A DNA stretch of 64,000 nucleotides from Microbacterium trichothecenolyticum. Lineage in GTDB: Bacteria; Actinomycetota; Actinomycetes; Actinomycetales; Microbacteriaceae. The notes beneath the pieces were generated by a model. It ran no database searches, was not told the DNA's origin, and saw nothing but the letters and a program-made list of their open reading frames with translations. The stretch covers positions 1 through 64,000 of the forward strand of contig NZ_JYJA01000040.1 of assembly GCF_000956465.1 (NCBI RefSeq), written 5' to 3'. The translations under genes were made by a program, and so were the position numbers. Of this stretch, positions 42,166 through 50,813 are shown one piece after another. Each line of letters opens with the position of its first letter. Positions within the stretch are counted from its first letter, which is position 1.

Positions 42166-42181
42166 TAGAACGTTCGGTCTA
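42166..42181. promoter_or_regulatory. Near-palindromic TetR-type operator
   Basis: TAGAACGTTCGGTCTA has the symmetric frame TAGA-n-CG-nn-CG-n-TCTA. It lies in the 225-bp region between the divergent TetR and hydrolase genes, downstream of a -35-like TTGTCT (42141-42146). Likely binding site of the TetR protein. Confidence 0.6.
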
Positions 42182-42270
42182 CCATCGGTTGCAACAGCCG
42201 GAGACACACCAGGATCCGGAACCTGAGACCACGACCGACACCACCGCACGACACACCTGAGGAGCAGGAA

Positions 42271-43125
42271 ATGAACACCACGACCAAGACCCCCATCGTC
42301 CTCATCCACGGCCTCTGGATGACCCCGAAGAGCTGGGACACCTGGGCGGAGCGCTTCCGCGCCGCCGGCCACCAGGTCATCGTCCCGGGCTGGCCCGGAA
42401 TCGACGACCGCACGGTCGAAGACATCCGGAACAACCCCGAGGCGCTCAAGGGCATCGGCCTGAAGCAGATCGCCGACAACTACGAGCGCATCATCCGCCA
42501 GCTCCCCGAGAAGCCGATCATCATCGGCCACTCCTTCGGGGGAGTCCTCACCCAGATGCTCGCCGATCGCGGCCTCGGCGTCGCATATGTCGGCGTGGCC
42601 CCCGGACAGACCGCCGGCGTCACCGCGCTGCCGCTGTCCACCCTGTGGACCGGCACACCGATCCTGTCGAACCCGTTCGGCATCAACGGCGCCAAGCCGC
42701 TCTCGAAGCGCCACTTCCACTTCACGTTCGGCAACGACCTGCCGCGCAGCGAGTCCGACAAGCTCTGGGAGGAGTCCGCGGTCAACTCCTACAACCGGGT
42801 CTTCTTCGAGGGCGTGTCGTCGGTGCTCAACGAGAAGGGCGGCGTCACCCACGTCGACTACGGCCGCACCGACCGCGCGCCGCTGCTCGTCATCACGGGT
42901 GAGATCGACCACGTCGTGCCGCCGGCCATCGGCAAGGCCATCGTGAAGAAGTACCAGAAGACCGGCAGCCCCGCGATCGTCGAGTACAAGGAGTACGCGG
43001 GACGCACCCACCGCCTGGTGAGTCAGGACGGCTGGGAGGAGATCGCGGACTACGCCCTTCAGTGGGCGACCACCCACCAGGTGCGCGGGACGGCTGAGGC
43101 TCCCGAGACGGAGGCGGCGCAGTAG
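42271..43125 (+). CDS. Alpha/beta hydrolase
   Basis: A 284-residue alpha/beta-fold hydrolase. The oxyanion segment is VLIHGLWMTPKSWDTWAERF, the nucleophile elbow is GHSFGG (Ser in IIGHSFGGVL), the acid Asp is likely in VITGEIDHVVPP, and the His is in AGRTHRLV. No signal peptide. SD GAGGAG stands 8 bases before the ATG. With the divergent TetR gene it looks like an inducible detoxification unit. The substrate is unknown. Confidence 0.92.
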   Translation: MNTTTKTPIVLIHGLWMTPKSWDTWAERFRAAGHQVIVPGWPGIDDRTVEDIRNNPEALKGIGLKQIADNYERIIRQLPEKPIIIGHSFGGVLTQMLADRGLGVAYVGVAPGQTAGVTALPLSTLWTGTPILSNPFGINGAKPLSKRHFHFTFGNDLPRSESDKLWEESAVNSYNRVFFEGVSSVLNEKGGVTHVDYGRTDRAPLLVITGEIDHVVPPAIGKAIVKKYQKTGSPAIVEYKEYAGRTHRLVSQDGWEEIADYALQWATTHQVRGTAEAPETEAAQ

Positions 43126-43239
43126 ACGGATGCTGCGCCCCCGCGCCGCGCCCACAGCACCCGGTCGTCGAGCTCCCAGTCGCATCTGGTGGTTCGGCGG
43201 TCGGGTGGTGTCCCGGCCGGTGTCCGCGGTGGGACGCAG

Positions 43240-43268
43240 AGGCCCGGGGTTCTTCGAACCCCGGGCCT
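43240..43268. terminator. Bidirectional terminator between hydrolase and esterase genes
   Basis: A 13-bp stem, AGGCCCGGGGTTC (43240-43252) with GAACCCCGGGCCT (43256-43268), and a 3-nt loop. It lies between two convergent genes, closer to the esterase stop. Related in sequence to the hairpins at 44478 and 50453. Confidence 0.75.
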
Positions 43269-43278
43269 TCGCCGTGTC

Positions 43279-44424
43279 TCAGACGTGCAGCCGCCTCAGC
43301 GCGGTGACGACGTCATCGTGCCAGCGCCGCGCGGCGGGGAGGACGGCGAGGAAGATCGGGGTGTCGTGCGTCACGCCCTGGTAGCGCACAACGCTCGCGT
43401 CGACGCCGGCCGCGCGCAGCGCCGCGCCGTAGGCGTCGCCGTCACCGCGGAGCGGGTCGTACTCGGCCGTGAGGATCACCGCCGGCGGCAGGCCCTCGTG
43501 CGACGCGGCCCGCAGCGGCGACGCGTAGGACTCACGGGCTCTCCGCTGAGACGGCAGGTAGGTGCGGGCGACCGAGCGCAGCTCGCGGACCGCGATGAAT
43601 CGAGGGATGCCGAGAGCCCGGGTCGCGCTCAGATCGAGGTGCGCCCCCGTGAGGTCGACCACGGGCACCTCGAGCACCTGGAGCCGGAGGTCCGCCCCGC
43701 CGCGATCGCGGTTCATGAGGGTCACTGCAGCGGCGATGTTGCCCCCGGCGGAGGTGCCGAGCACTCCGATGCGCGCCGGGTCGATGCCGAGTTCCTCCGC
43801 CTGCGCGAACAGCCACTGCAGCGCCGCGTACCCCTGCTCCACGGGCACGGGGTACTGGTGGTCGGGCGCGAGGGCGTAATCGACGGCGGCGATCGCGACC
43901 TCGGCGTCGACGGCACGACGGCGGAATCCGGCATCCGTCGTCGGATAGTCGATCCCCCCGATGCGGAACGCGCCGCCGAAGAACGCGAGCACGGCGGGCA
44001 CCGGCGCGCCGGCCGCCTCGGACGGGAAGTAGATGCGCACGCGCACTGACGGGCGGCCCGGCACGTCAACGCGGTGCTCGGCGATGCGCACCTCGGGGCC
44101 CGCGACCCCCACCGTGCGCAGCTCCGTGCGATCCCATGCGAGCGCGGCGCGGCGCTTGCGCGCGCGGGCCTGAGCCCGGGGACCGAGGGTCGGCTTCTCC
44201 GGCTTCTCCGGCTTCTTCGTGCGCTGCTGCGAACGCGCCTCGACGGTGGAACCCGTCGCCTCGGCGGTGCTCGGCGCGCTCGCCTCGGCGGCCGCGGTCG
44301 GCGCGGCGACGCGCGGGAAGGGCCAGAGGGCGGCGAGCCGCGCGCGCATCGACCCCGTGGCCTTGTCGAGCAGGTACTTGCGGTGCACTCTCAGGCGCTC
44401 GTCGAAGAACGGATCCAGCCGCAT
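43279..44424 (-). CDS. Alpha/beta-hydrolase fold esterase (HSL/acetyl esterase type)
   Basis: The predicted protein has 381 residues. After a basic, Lys/Pro-rich N-terminal region (about 50-100) the hydrolase domain shows FFGGAFRIGG in place of the usual HGGG oxyanion motif, the nucleophile elbow GTSAGGN, ILTAEYDPLRGDG with the Asp, and VTHDTP with the His. The start at 44424 is preferred; a much longer frame upstream runs through the ABC genes and is a shadow. It may deacylate an arabinoside substrate if it belongs to this locus, but the hairpin at 44478 separates it from the ABC genes. Confidence 0.83.
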   Translation of the reverse strand: MRLDPFFDERLRVHRKYLLDKATGSMRARLAALWPFPRVAAPTAAAEASAPSTAEATGSTVEARSQQRTKKPEKPEKPTLGPRAQARARKRRAALAWDRTELRTVGVAGPEVRIAEHRVDVPGRPSVRVRIYFPSEAAGAPVPAVLAFFGGAFRIGGIDYPTTDAGFRRRAVDAEVAIAAVDYALAPDHQYPVPVEQGYAALQWLFAQAEELGIDPARIGVLGTSAGGNIAAAVTLMNRDRGGADLRLQVLEVPVVDLTGAHLDLSATRALGIPRFIAVRELRSVARTYLPSQRRARESYASPLRAASHEGLPPAVILTAEYDPLRGDGDAYGAALRAAGVDASVVRYQGVTHDTPIFLAVLPAARRWHDDVVTALRRLHV

Positions 44425-44477
44425 GATCCCATCCTCGCGCGGCCGGCCGCGGCCGCACGGCGCTTGACAAAGCGCAA

Positions 44478-44505
44478 GGCCCGGAGTTCCGAGGAACTCC
44501 GGGCC
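44478..44505. terminator. Terminator downstream of the ABC binding-protein gene
   Basis: Stem GGCCCGGAGTTCC (44478-44490) with GGAACTCCGGGCC (44493-44505). The core is identical to the rpsN terminator at 50459-50486. It ends the arabinoside transporter unit. Confidence 0.8.
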
Positions 44506-44519
44506 CGAGAAGACCGGGC

Positions 44520-45782
44520 CTACTCGCCGGACTCCTGCGCCAGCTTGGCGTCGAGAGCCGCCCCGACGTCCGCCGGAGTGGCCTGGCCCTGCGCCATCAG
44601 CTGGATCTGCGCGACCAGCTCGGTGTACAGCGCGTCCTGGTACTTGGGCCACGAGATCATCGGCAGGTAGAACTTGCCGTCGAGCAGCGCCTGGAACGGC
44701 ACCTCGAGCGACTCGTCGATCGTCGGGGTGTAGTTCGACGTGGTCGTCATGTCGTTCGTCTGCTCCTGGAAGATGCGCACACCCTCCTCGCTGGCCAGGA
44801 ACTCCAGGAACTTCTTCGCGGCCTCCGGCTCCTTGGCCGCGGTGTTGATGGCGTAGCCGGGCGACGCGGCGCCGGTGAAGAAGGGCTCGCCGCCCTCCTG
44901 GGGCACGCCGGCGAAGGTGAAGTCGATGTCGGGGTTGGCCTCGCGGATCGTGCCGACATCCCACGGTCCGGTCGTGATCATCGCGACGCGGCCGCCGACG
45001 AACTCGTCGCGCACCTGGTCGCCGGTGAGGCCGACCATGTCGGGGCTCAGGACGCCGTCCGCGATCAGCTCGTCCCACGGGGTGAGCGGGTCGGTCCAGA
45101 GGTCCTCGAAGGTGGACTCGCCCGCGAAGATCTGCGCGTCGACGTCGCCGCCCTGCTCGAAGTTCGCGAGGCCGACGGCAGAGCCGAGCGACGTCGGGAA
45201 GCCCTGCCACGACTCGAGGAACGGCACCACGCCCGCGCTCTTGAGCGTGGTGAGCATCTCGACGAAGGAGTCCCAGTCCGTGGGGAACTCGTCGTAGCCG
45301 TGCTCGGCGAGGAGGTCCTCGTTGTAGAGGATGCCCGATGCCCACGACGAGATCGACAATCCGTACGCCTCGCCGCCGGGCCCCGCGTACGTCGCCGTGT
45401 TGAACTCCGACGCGACGTCCATGAACGGCTCGTCGCTGAGGTCCTCGACGAAACCGCCCTCGATGAGGTTCGTCTTGTTCTCGGCGGCGATGAGGAACAC
45501 GTCGGCGGCGGTGTTGGAGCCGAGGCGGTTCTGCAGGGTGGAGATGTACTCCGCGACCGGCGGCGCCGAGGAGAACTCGATGCGGATATCGGGGTTCTCC
45601 TCCTCGAACGCCTCGATCACGGGCGTCATGGTCTCCTCGTTCGACCACGAGAAGAAGGTGAGCACGGTCCGGTCGTCGGCGGGTGCGCCGGAGCAGCCGG
45701 CGAGCGCCACGGCCGTGGCGAGTGCGGCGGCGCCGGCGGCAAGCCGGACCGTCGCCCGGGCGGAGGGGAAGGTATGCGTCAT
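44520..45782 (-). CDS. Sugar ABC transporter substrate-binding lipoprotein (CUT1)
   Basis: A 420-residue extracellular binding protein with lipobox VALAGC (Cys30) and a typical start of the mature domain (VLTFFSWSNEETMTPVIEAFEEENPDI). It delivers sugar to the two permeases upstream. The gene has its own copy of the operator TGGATCGTTACA (45802-45813), one mismatch from the sites before the permease and arabinofuranosidase genes, so it belongs to the LacI regulon. The ligand is probably an arabinose-containing oligosaccharide. Confidence 0.93.
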   Translation of the reverse strand: MTHTFPSARATVRLAAGAAALATAVALAGCSGAPADDRTVLTFFSWSNEETMTPVIEAFEEENPDIRIEFSSAPPVAEYISTLQNRLGSNTAADVFLIAAENKTNLIEGGFVEDLSDEPFMDVASEFNTATYAGPGGEAYGLSISSWASGILYNEDLLAEHGYDEFPTDWDSFVEMLTTLKSAGVVPFLESWQGFPTSLGSAVGLANFEQGGDVDAQIFAGESTFEDLWTDPLTPWDELIADGVLSPDMVGLTGDQVRDEFVGGRVAMITTGPWDVGTIREANPDIDFTFAGVPQEGGEPFFTGAASPGYAINTAAKEPEAAKKFLEFLASEEGVRIFQEQTNDMTTTSNYTPTIDESLEVPFQALLDGKFYLPMISWPKYQDALYTELVAQIQLMAQGQATPADVGAALDAKLAQESGE

Positions 45783-45801
45783 TGCTGTGCCTTTCGGTTA
45801 T

Positions 45802-45813
45802 TGGATCGTTACA
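45802..45813. promoter_or_regulatory. LacI-type operator upstream of the binding-protein gene
   Basis: TGGATCGTTACA differs at one position from TGTATCGTTACA found at 47763-47774 and, inverted, at 50412-50423. It lies 20 bp before the ATG of the binding-protein gene. Confidence 0.65.
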
Positions 45814-45857
45814 GGTTGCGGAAGCATCCGCGCGTACCGCCGTGCGAGCGGTGCATC

Positions 45858-46739
45858 TCAGCCCTTGACGCTTCCCGCGATGAGGCCGCGCACGATGTGG
45901 CGCTGCATCGCGAGGAAGAAGATCACCATCGGGATCAGGACGATCACGCTGAGCGTCAGGAACATCGGCCAGTCGGTCGTGAACTCGCCGACGGCCTTGT
46001 AGGTCTGCAGGACGAGCGTCTGCTTCTCGGTCGAGCTGATGAAGACGACCGGCAGAAGGAAGTCGTTCCAGACCCACATCGTCTGGAAGACGCCGACCGT
46101 CACGAGGATCGGCCGGATGAGCGGGAGGGCGATCCGCCAGTAGATCTGCCAGGGGCCGGCGCCGTCGATGCGCGCGGCCTCGATCACCTCGCCGGGGAGC
46201 GTCCGCATGTAGCCGACGATGAGGAAGTAGCAGAACACCGCCCCCGCGGAGTAGAGGATGATGAGCCCCTCGAGGGTGTCGACGAGGCGCGCGTCGCTCA
46301 GCAGCCGGTACAGCGGGATCAGGGTCACCTGGCCCGGCACGAGGAACGCGATCACCAGCAGCACGACCATGAGCCGCGATGTGCGCATGATGACCGAGAA
46401 CGCCGCCATCGAGCCGATCAGCAGCATGAGCAGGATCGAGACGACCGTCACGTACAGCGTGTTGAGGAACGCCTGCGCGACGGGGACCTCCGTGAACACG
46501 CGGATGTAGTTGTCGAGGTTGAAGGTGGTCGGCAGCGCCAGCGGAGACGCCGTGGTCTCGGCCTGCGTCTTGAGGGTGTTGATGACGAGGTAGTAGAACG
46601 GCAGCCCCACCAGCACGGCGAGCGGGATCATGACGAGGCTCGTGACGATCGCGCCCGGGCGCGACAGCACCCGTTCGCGACGGCGCACCTTGGTGGAGGA
46701 GACGGATGCTGCGGGCGCAGCGGCTTCGCGGACGCTCAT
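45858..46739 (-). CDS. ABC sugar transporter permease, CUT1 MalG-type
   Basis: A 293-residue permease with six membrane helices. EAA loop EVIEAARIDGAGPWQIYWRIALPLI. QTMWVWNDFLLPVVFI and the end MQRHIVRGLIAGSVKG are typical of MalG-type subunits. The ATG at 46739 overlaps the stop of the MalF-type permease as ATGA. A longer frame upstream is rejected. No ATPase is encoded nearby. Confidence 0.93.
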   Translation of the reverse strand: MSVREAAAPAASVSSTKVRRRERVLSRPGAIVTSLVMIPLAVLVGLPFYYLVINTLKTQAETTASPLALPTTFNLDNYIRVFTEVPVAQAFLNTLYVTVVSILLMLLIGSMAAFSVIMRTSRLMVVLLVIAFLVPGQVTLIPLYRLLSDARLVDTLEGLIILYSAGAVFCYFLIVGYMRTLPGEVIEAARIDGAGPWQIYWRIALPLIRPILVTVGVFQTMWVWNDFLLPVVFISSTEKQTLVLQTYKAVGEFTTDWPMFLTLSVIVLIPMVIFFLAMQRHIVRGLIAGSVKG

Positions 46740-47722
46740 GAGAACCTCCCCTCGAGGCGGCGCGAGAGGAAGAGCTGCAGCGCGACGATCGCCCCCACCG
46801 CGATCATGAAGATGACCGCGAGCGCGGACGCCTGCCCGTACTTCGCCTGCGAGACGCCGTTCTGGATGATCGTCTGCGTGATCGTGAAGGTCGAGAAGCC
46901 GGGGCCGCCCTTGGTCAGCGTGATGGGCAGGTCGTAGACCTTGAGCCCGCCCGTCATGAGCAGCAGCCAGCTCACGGTCATCGCCGGCAGCAGCAGCGGA
47001 AGCGTGATGTGGAAGAAGCGCTGGAGTCCCGACGCGCCATCGATGCGTGCCACCTCGTAGTAGTCGCCGGGGATGGACTGCAGGTAGGCGAGGTAGAGGA
47101 TCGCGTGCCAGCCGGTCGAGGTCCACACCGCGACCGCGATCACACTGATCTGAGCGAGCGTGCTGTTGGACAGCCACGGGATCGGCCCGATGCCGGCGAT
47201 CGACATGAGCAGCGAGTTGAGCGCCCCCGAGCCCAGCGGGTTGAGGATGAAGCCCCACACCAGTCCGAGGATCGCGACCGAGGGGATGGCGGGGAAGAAG
47301 AAGATCGCGCGCACCGCGTTGCGGCCGAAGAACGCCCGGTCGAGGACGACGGCGAGCGGGATGGCAAGCGCCGTGATGATGATCGTCGTGGCGAGCGTGA
47401 ACAGGATCGTGAAGCTGAGGCCCGCCAGCATCGACGGGTCGGTGAAGACGTTCGCGTAGTTGCGGAACCCGACGAACTGCGCGTCGGACGAGTACCCGTT
47501 GAAGTCCGTGAAGCTCCACCACAGCGACTGCGCCAGCGGAATGGCGAACAGCACGATGAACACGATGATCATCGGCACAAGGAACAGGCTGATCCGCACC
47601 CGATCGGCGCGGTAGACGGGGCCGTGGCTGCCGACCGGCTGGCGCAGCCATCGCGACATGCGCCTTCCAGCCGTCACGAGGACCCGTGTGTCGGTCTGCG
47701 GCCTCTCTTCGATGAGTGTCAC
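46736..47722 (-). CDS. ABC sugar transporter permease, CUT1 MalF-type
   Basis: A 328-residue permease with six membrane helices, the first ISLFLVPMIIVFIVLFAIPLAQS. EAA loop DYYEVARIDGASGLQRFFHITLPLL and the conserved YDLPITLTKGGPGFSTFT. SD GGAGATCAC precedes the start. It is first in the transporter operon, 41 bp from the operator TGTATCGTTACA. Confidence 0.93.
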   Translation of the reverse strand: MTLIEERPQTDTRVLVTAGRRMSRWLRQPVGSHGPVYRADRVRISLFLVPMIIVFIVLFAIPLAQSLWWSFTDFNGYSSDAQFVGFRNYANVFTDPSMLAGLSFTILFTLATTIIITALAIPLAVVLDRAFFGRNAVRAIFFFPAIPSVAILGLVWGFILNPLGSGALNSLLMSIAGIGPIPWLSNSTLAQISVIAVAVWTSTGWHAILYLAYLQSIPGDYYEVARIDGASGLQRFFHITLPLLLPAMTVSWLLLMTGGLKVYDLPITLTKGGPGFSTFTITQTIIQNGVSQAKYGQASALAVIFMIAVGAIVALQLFLSRRLEGRFS

Positions 47723-47762
47723 GTGATCTCCTTCGACCAGCGGAAGTGGACTGAATGCTACC

Positions 47763-47774
47763 TGTATCGTTACA
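47763..47774. promoter_or_regulatory. LacI-type operator upstream of the permease operon
   Basis: TGTATCGTTACA, the exact reverse complement of the site before the arabinofuranosidase gene. On the minus strand it lies just upstream of a -10-like TAGCAT (47755-47760), so a bound repressor would block the promoter. Confidence 0.75.
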
Positions 47775-47811
47775 ACCGGTCTAGAGCCGGTACCGAACCC
47801 TCATGACGAGC

Positions 47812-48813
47812 TCACCCGGTCGACTCGCGCGCGACCACGCGGAACCCGGTGACGTGCTCCCTGGGCTGCCAGTCCGGCGCGTCCGCCAGACGGGCGAGCA
47901 GGAGGTCGACGGCGAGCCGGGCGACCTCGTCGTGGTCGGGGTCGATGGTGGTGAGGCTCGGCACGCTGTACCGGGCCTCGAGGATGTCGTCGAAGCCGAC
48001 CACCTTCACGTCGCCGGGGACCGAGACGCCGCGATCGGCGAGCCCGCGGATCACACCCAGCGCGACGGTGTCGGTGATGCACACCACTCCGTCGACACCC
48101 CTGCCGCCGTCGACCAGTCCATGCGCGGCGAGGCGTCCGGACTCGGACGACAGCTCGTGCAGCTCGACGACGAGCGCAGGGTCCGGCTCGATGCCCCGCT
48201 CGGCGAGCGCCCGACGGTATCCCGCATGACGCAGCGATGTGACGCTGAGGCGGCTCACGTCGTCGCCCTCGACCATCGCGATGCGCCGGCACCCCCGGTC
48301 GATCAGGTGCATCGTCGCGGCGTACGTGCCGTCCTCGTTGGGCAGGGCGATGTGGTCCACCGGCGAGTCGAAGACGCTCTCGCCCAGGATCACCATCGGC
48401 ACGTCCGTCGTGAGCAGATCGCGGTCGGCGGTGCCGAGGCCGACGGCCGAGAGGATAAGTCCGTCGTACATGCGGGTGCGCGACGAGACGATGGCCGACA
48501 GCTCGTTCTCACGGTCGGCGCCGGTCTGCTCGATCACGACGCGGTATCCCGCGTCCTGCGCCTTCGCGATGACGCGCGCCGCGAGCTGGGCGAAGTACGG
48601 CCGGTCCACCTCCGGCACGGCGAACCCGATCGTGTTGGTGCGCCCCGCGCGCAGGTTGCGCGCCGCGACGTTCACGCGATAGCCGAGGTCGTCGATCGCC
48701 TTGAGCACGCGCTCACGCGTCTCGGCCCGCACGTGCGGGTGCTTGTTGAGCACGTTCGACACGGTCATCGGCGAGACGCCGGCGGCCTTGGCGACGTCGT
48801 GCAGGGTGGCCAT
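47812..48813 (-). CDS. LacI-family transcriptional regulator
   Basis: A 333-residue LacI protein: HTH (TLHDVAKAAGVSPMTVSNVLNKHPHV) with the hinge helix (RNLRAGRTNTIGFAVPEVDRPYF), then a sugar-binding sensor ending KVVGFDDILEARYSVPSLTTID. It stands between the GH51 gene and the transporter operon, and the operator TGTATCGTTACA precedes both of these and, with one mismatch, the binding-protein gene. It most likely senses arabinose or an arabinoside. Its own start is leaderless: TAGAGT (48820-48825) is 6 nt before the ATG, with no operator copy. Confidence 0.93.
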   Translation of the reverse strand: MATLHDVAKAAGVSPMTVSNVLNKHPHVRAETRERVLKAIDDLGYRVNVAARNLRAGRTNTIGFAVPEVDRPYFAQLAARVIAKAQDAGYRVVIEQTGADRENELSAIVSSRTRMYDGLILSAVGLGTADRDLLTTDVPMVILGESVFDSPVDHIALPNEDGTYAATMHLIDRGCRRIAMVEGDDVSRLSVTSLRHAGYRRALAERGIEPDPALVVELHELSSESGRLAAHGLVDGGRGVDGVVCITDTVALGVIRGLADRGVSVPGDVKVVGFDDILEARYSVPSLTTIDPDHDEVARLAVDLLLARLADAPDWQPREHVTGFRVVARESTG

Positions 48814-48848
48814 TGCTGAACTCTATCCGTGGGCCGTCCGCCCAGCCG

Positions 48849-50375
48849 TCAGGCCAGCTCCAGCGACACTGTCGCGAACGAGTGCGCCGGCAGCGTGACC
48901 CGCAGCGTGCCGCTCTCGAGCTCGGTGTCCAGTGCGATCGGGGCGACGGCATCGGGCGCCTCGGCAGTGTTGTGAGCGGCGGCGGAGTCGCCGGTGAGCA
49001 CGCGGGCCGTTGCGGACGACACCGTACGGCCGCGCAGGTCGACCTCGATGGTGAGGGATGCCTCGGCGTCGAGGTTGCTCAGCGAGAGCAGCGCCGCCGA
49101 GCCCGTCGTGCTGGCCGACGCCGACACCACCTGCAGCGATCGCCCGTCCGCCTCGCGCGTGTCGGGGGCGTCGAGGACGTGGACGGCGAGCGACGTCGCA
49201 TCGTGGTGGCCGCGGTTCATCTCGAACACGTGGTACGTCGGCGTGAGCACGAGGGCGCCGGTCTCAGCATCCGTCAGCAGCATCGCCTGCAGGACGTTCA
49301 CCGTCTGCGCGATGTTGGCCATCACGAGGCGGTCGGCGTTGCGGTGGAACGCGTCGAAGTGGACGGCCGCCACGAGCGCGTCGCGCACGGTGTTCTGCTG
49401 GTACAGGAACCCGGGGTTGGTGCCCTCCTCGACGTCCCACCACGTGCCCCACTCGTCGAGCACGAGCCCGACCTTGCGGCCCGGGTCGTACGCGTCCATG
49501 ATCCGGGCGTGCGCGCTGATGATGCGCTCGATGTCCTGCGCCTTCGACATCGTCGCGTAGTAGTCCTCGGTGGAGAACGACGTGGCGCTGCCCTTGTGCT
49601 CCCACGTGCCGGCGAGCGTGTAGTAGTGGAACGAGATCGCCTGGAAGATGTTCTTCGGGTCGCGCTGGCAGCCGAGGCAGCTGAGAGCCTCCATCAGCGC
49701 CGTGGTCCACGTCACGTCGTCATCGGACGCGCCGGCGGCGATGCGGTAGAGCTTGTTGTCGCCGTGGTCGCGGCAGAAGGTCGCGTAGCGACGCGCCTCG
49801 GACGCGAACTGCGGGGCGGTGAAGTTGCCGCCGCAGCCCCAGGCCTCGTTGCCGATGCCCCAGAACGGCACCTTCCACGGCTCGTCGCGGCCGTTCTCGC
49901 GGCGCAGGCTCGCCATCGGGCTGTCGCCGTCGCGCGTCAGGTACTCGACCCAGTCGCTCATCTCCTGCACGCTGCCCGAGCCGACGTTGCCGCTGACGTA
50001 CGCGTCGGCGCCGAGCATCTCGCACAGGTCCATGAACTCGTGCGTGCCGAAGTGATTGTTCTCGACGACGTCGCCCCAGTGGGTGTTGACCATGCGGGGC
50101 CGCGACTGCTTCGGGCCGATCCCGTCGCGCCAGTGGTACTCGTCGGCGAAGCAGCCGCCCGGCCAGCGGAGGTTCGGGATGCCGATGCCCTTCAGCGCCT
50201 CGACGACGTCGAGTCGGATGCCGCGCTCGTGGGGGATCGACGAATCCTCGCCGACGTAGAAGCCACCGTAGATGCAGCGCCCCAGGTGCTCGGCGAAGTG
50301 GCCGTAGAGGTGGCGGCTGATGACCGGACCGGGGACGTCCAGGTCGACGACGGCGCGGGCGCGGAGGTCGGGCAC
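48849..50375 (-). CDS. Alpha-L-arabinofuranosidase, glycoside hydrolase family 51
   Basis: A 508-residue GH51 enzyme. IGNEAWGCGG holds the acid/base Glu, LDEWGTWW the nucleophile Glu, and RWPGGCFADEYHWRDGIGP is the family signature. A C-terminal beta-sandwich follows. It removes terminal arabinofuranose from arabinan, arabinoxylan or arabinogalactan fragments. No signal peptide, so the substrate is imported by the ABC system. The GTG at 50375 is chosen since GGAG lies just before it; an in-frame start at 50426 lies in the promoter. The promoter overlaps the LacI operator. Confidence 0.94.
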   Translation of the reverse strand: MPDLRARAVVDLDVPGPVISRHLYGHFAEHLGRCIYGGFYVGEDSSIPHERGIRLDVVEALKGIGIPNLRWPGGCFADEYHWRDGIGPKQSRPRMVNTHWGDVVENNHFGTHEFMDLCEMLGADAYVSGNVGSGSVQEMSDWVEYLTRDGDSPMASLRRENGRDEPWKVPFWGIGNEAWGCGGNFTAPQFASEARRYATFCRDHGDNKLYRIAAGASDDDVTWTTALMEALSCLGCQRDPKNIFQAISFHYYTLAGTWEHKGSATSFSTEDYYATMSKAQDIERIISAHARIMDAYDPGRKVGLVLDEWGTWWDVEEGTNPGFLYQQNTVRDALVAAVHFDAFHRNADRLVMANIAQTVNVLQAMLLTDAETGALVLTPTYHVFEMNRGHHDATSLAVHVLDAPDTREADGRSLQVVSASASTTGSAALLSLSNLDAEASLTIEVDLRGRTVSSATARVLTGDSAAAHNTAEAPDAVAPIALDTELESGTLRVTLPAHSFATVSLELA

Positions 50376-50411
50376 GGGTTTCTCCTTCGAAACATCGGGG
50401 GCGAAGCGATT

Positions 50412-50444
50412 TGTAACGATACACACCCGCGTGTTCGATGTCGA
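50412..50444 (-). promoter_or_regulatory. Promoter and LacI operator of the arabinofuranosidase gene
   Basis: On the minus strand TCGACA (50439-50444) and TATCGT (50416-50421) are spaced by 17 bp. The operator TGTATCGTTACA (50412-50423) encloses the -10 element, so repressor binding and polymerase binding exclude each other. Confidence 0.7.
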
Positions 50445-50452
50445 GAAGAAAT

Positions 50453-50492
50453 GCAGAAGGCCCGGAGTTCCGAGGAACTCCGGGCCTTCTGC
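50453..50492. terminator. rpsN operon terminator
   Basis: A 19-bp stem, GCAGAAGGCCCGGAGTTCC (50453-50471) with GGAACTCCGGGCCTTCTGC (50474-50492), followed on the minus strand by ATTTCTTC. A classical intrinsic terminator for the ribosomal protein operon, and 8 bp upstream of the next promoter. Confidence 0.9.
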
Positions 50493-50504
50493 GAAAGCGG
50501 ATGC

Positions 50505-50810
50505 TTACCAGCTGGACTTGGTCACGCCGGGCAGCTCGCCACGGTGCGCCATGTCACGGAAGCGGACACGCGAGATGCCGAACTTCGTGAGGACACCGCG
50601 GGGGCGGCCGTCGATGACGTCGCGCGAGCGCAGGCGGACCGGCGACGCGTTGCGGGGCAGCTTCTGCAGGCCCACGCGAGCGGCTTCGCGCTCCTCGTCG
50701 GTCGACGTCGGCGACACGAGCGCCTTCTTCAGCTCGAGGCGCTTGGCGGCGTAGCGGTCGACGACCTCCTGGCGCTGCTTGTTGCGCGCGATCTTGCTCT
50801 TCTTAGCCAT
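50505..50810 (-). CDS. rpsN: 30S ribosomal protein S14 (uS14), zinc-independent type
   Basis: A 101-residue S14 of the long form. It has KKSKIARNKQRQEVVDRYAAKRLELK, LPRNASPVRLRSRDVIDGRPRG and FGISRVRFRDMAHRGELPGVTKSSW. The CxxC pairs of the short zinc-binding S14 are missing. It is the third gene of rpmB-rpmG-rpsN, 3 bp after rpmG, a cluster seen in many actinobacteria, where it is sometimes under Zur control. No Zur box is seen here. Confidence 0.97.
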   Translation of the reverse strand: MAKKSKIARNKQRQEVVDRYAAKRLELKKALVSPTSTDEEREAARVGLQKLPRNASPVRLRSRDVIDGRPRGVLTKFGISRVRFRDMAHRGELPGVTKSSW

Positions 50811-50813
50811 GGA

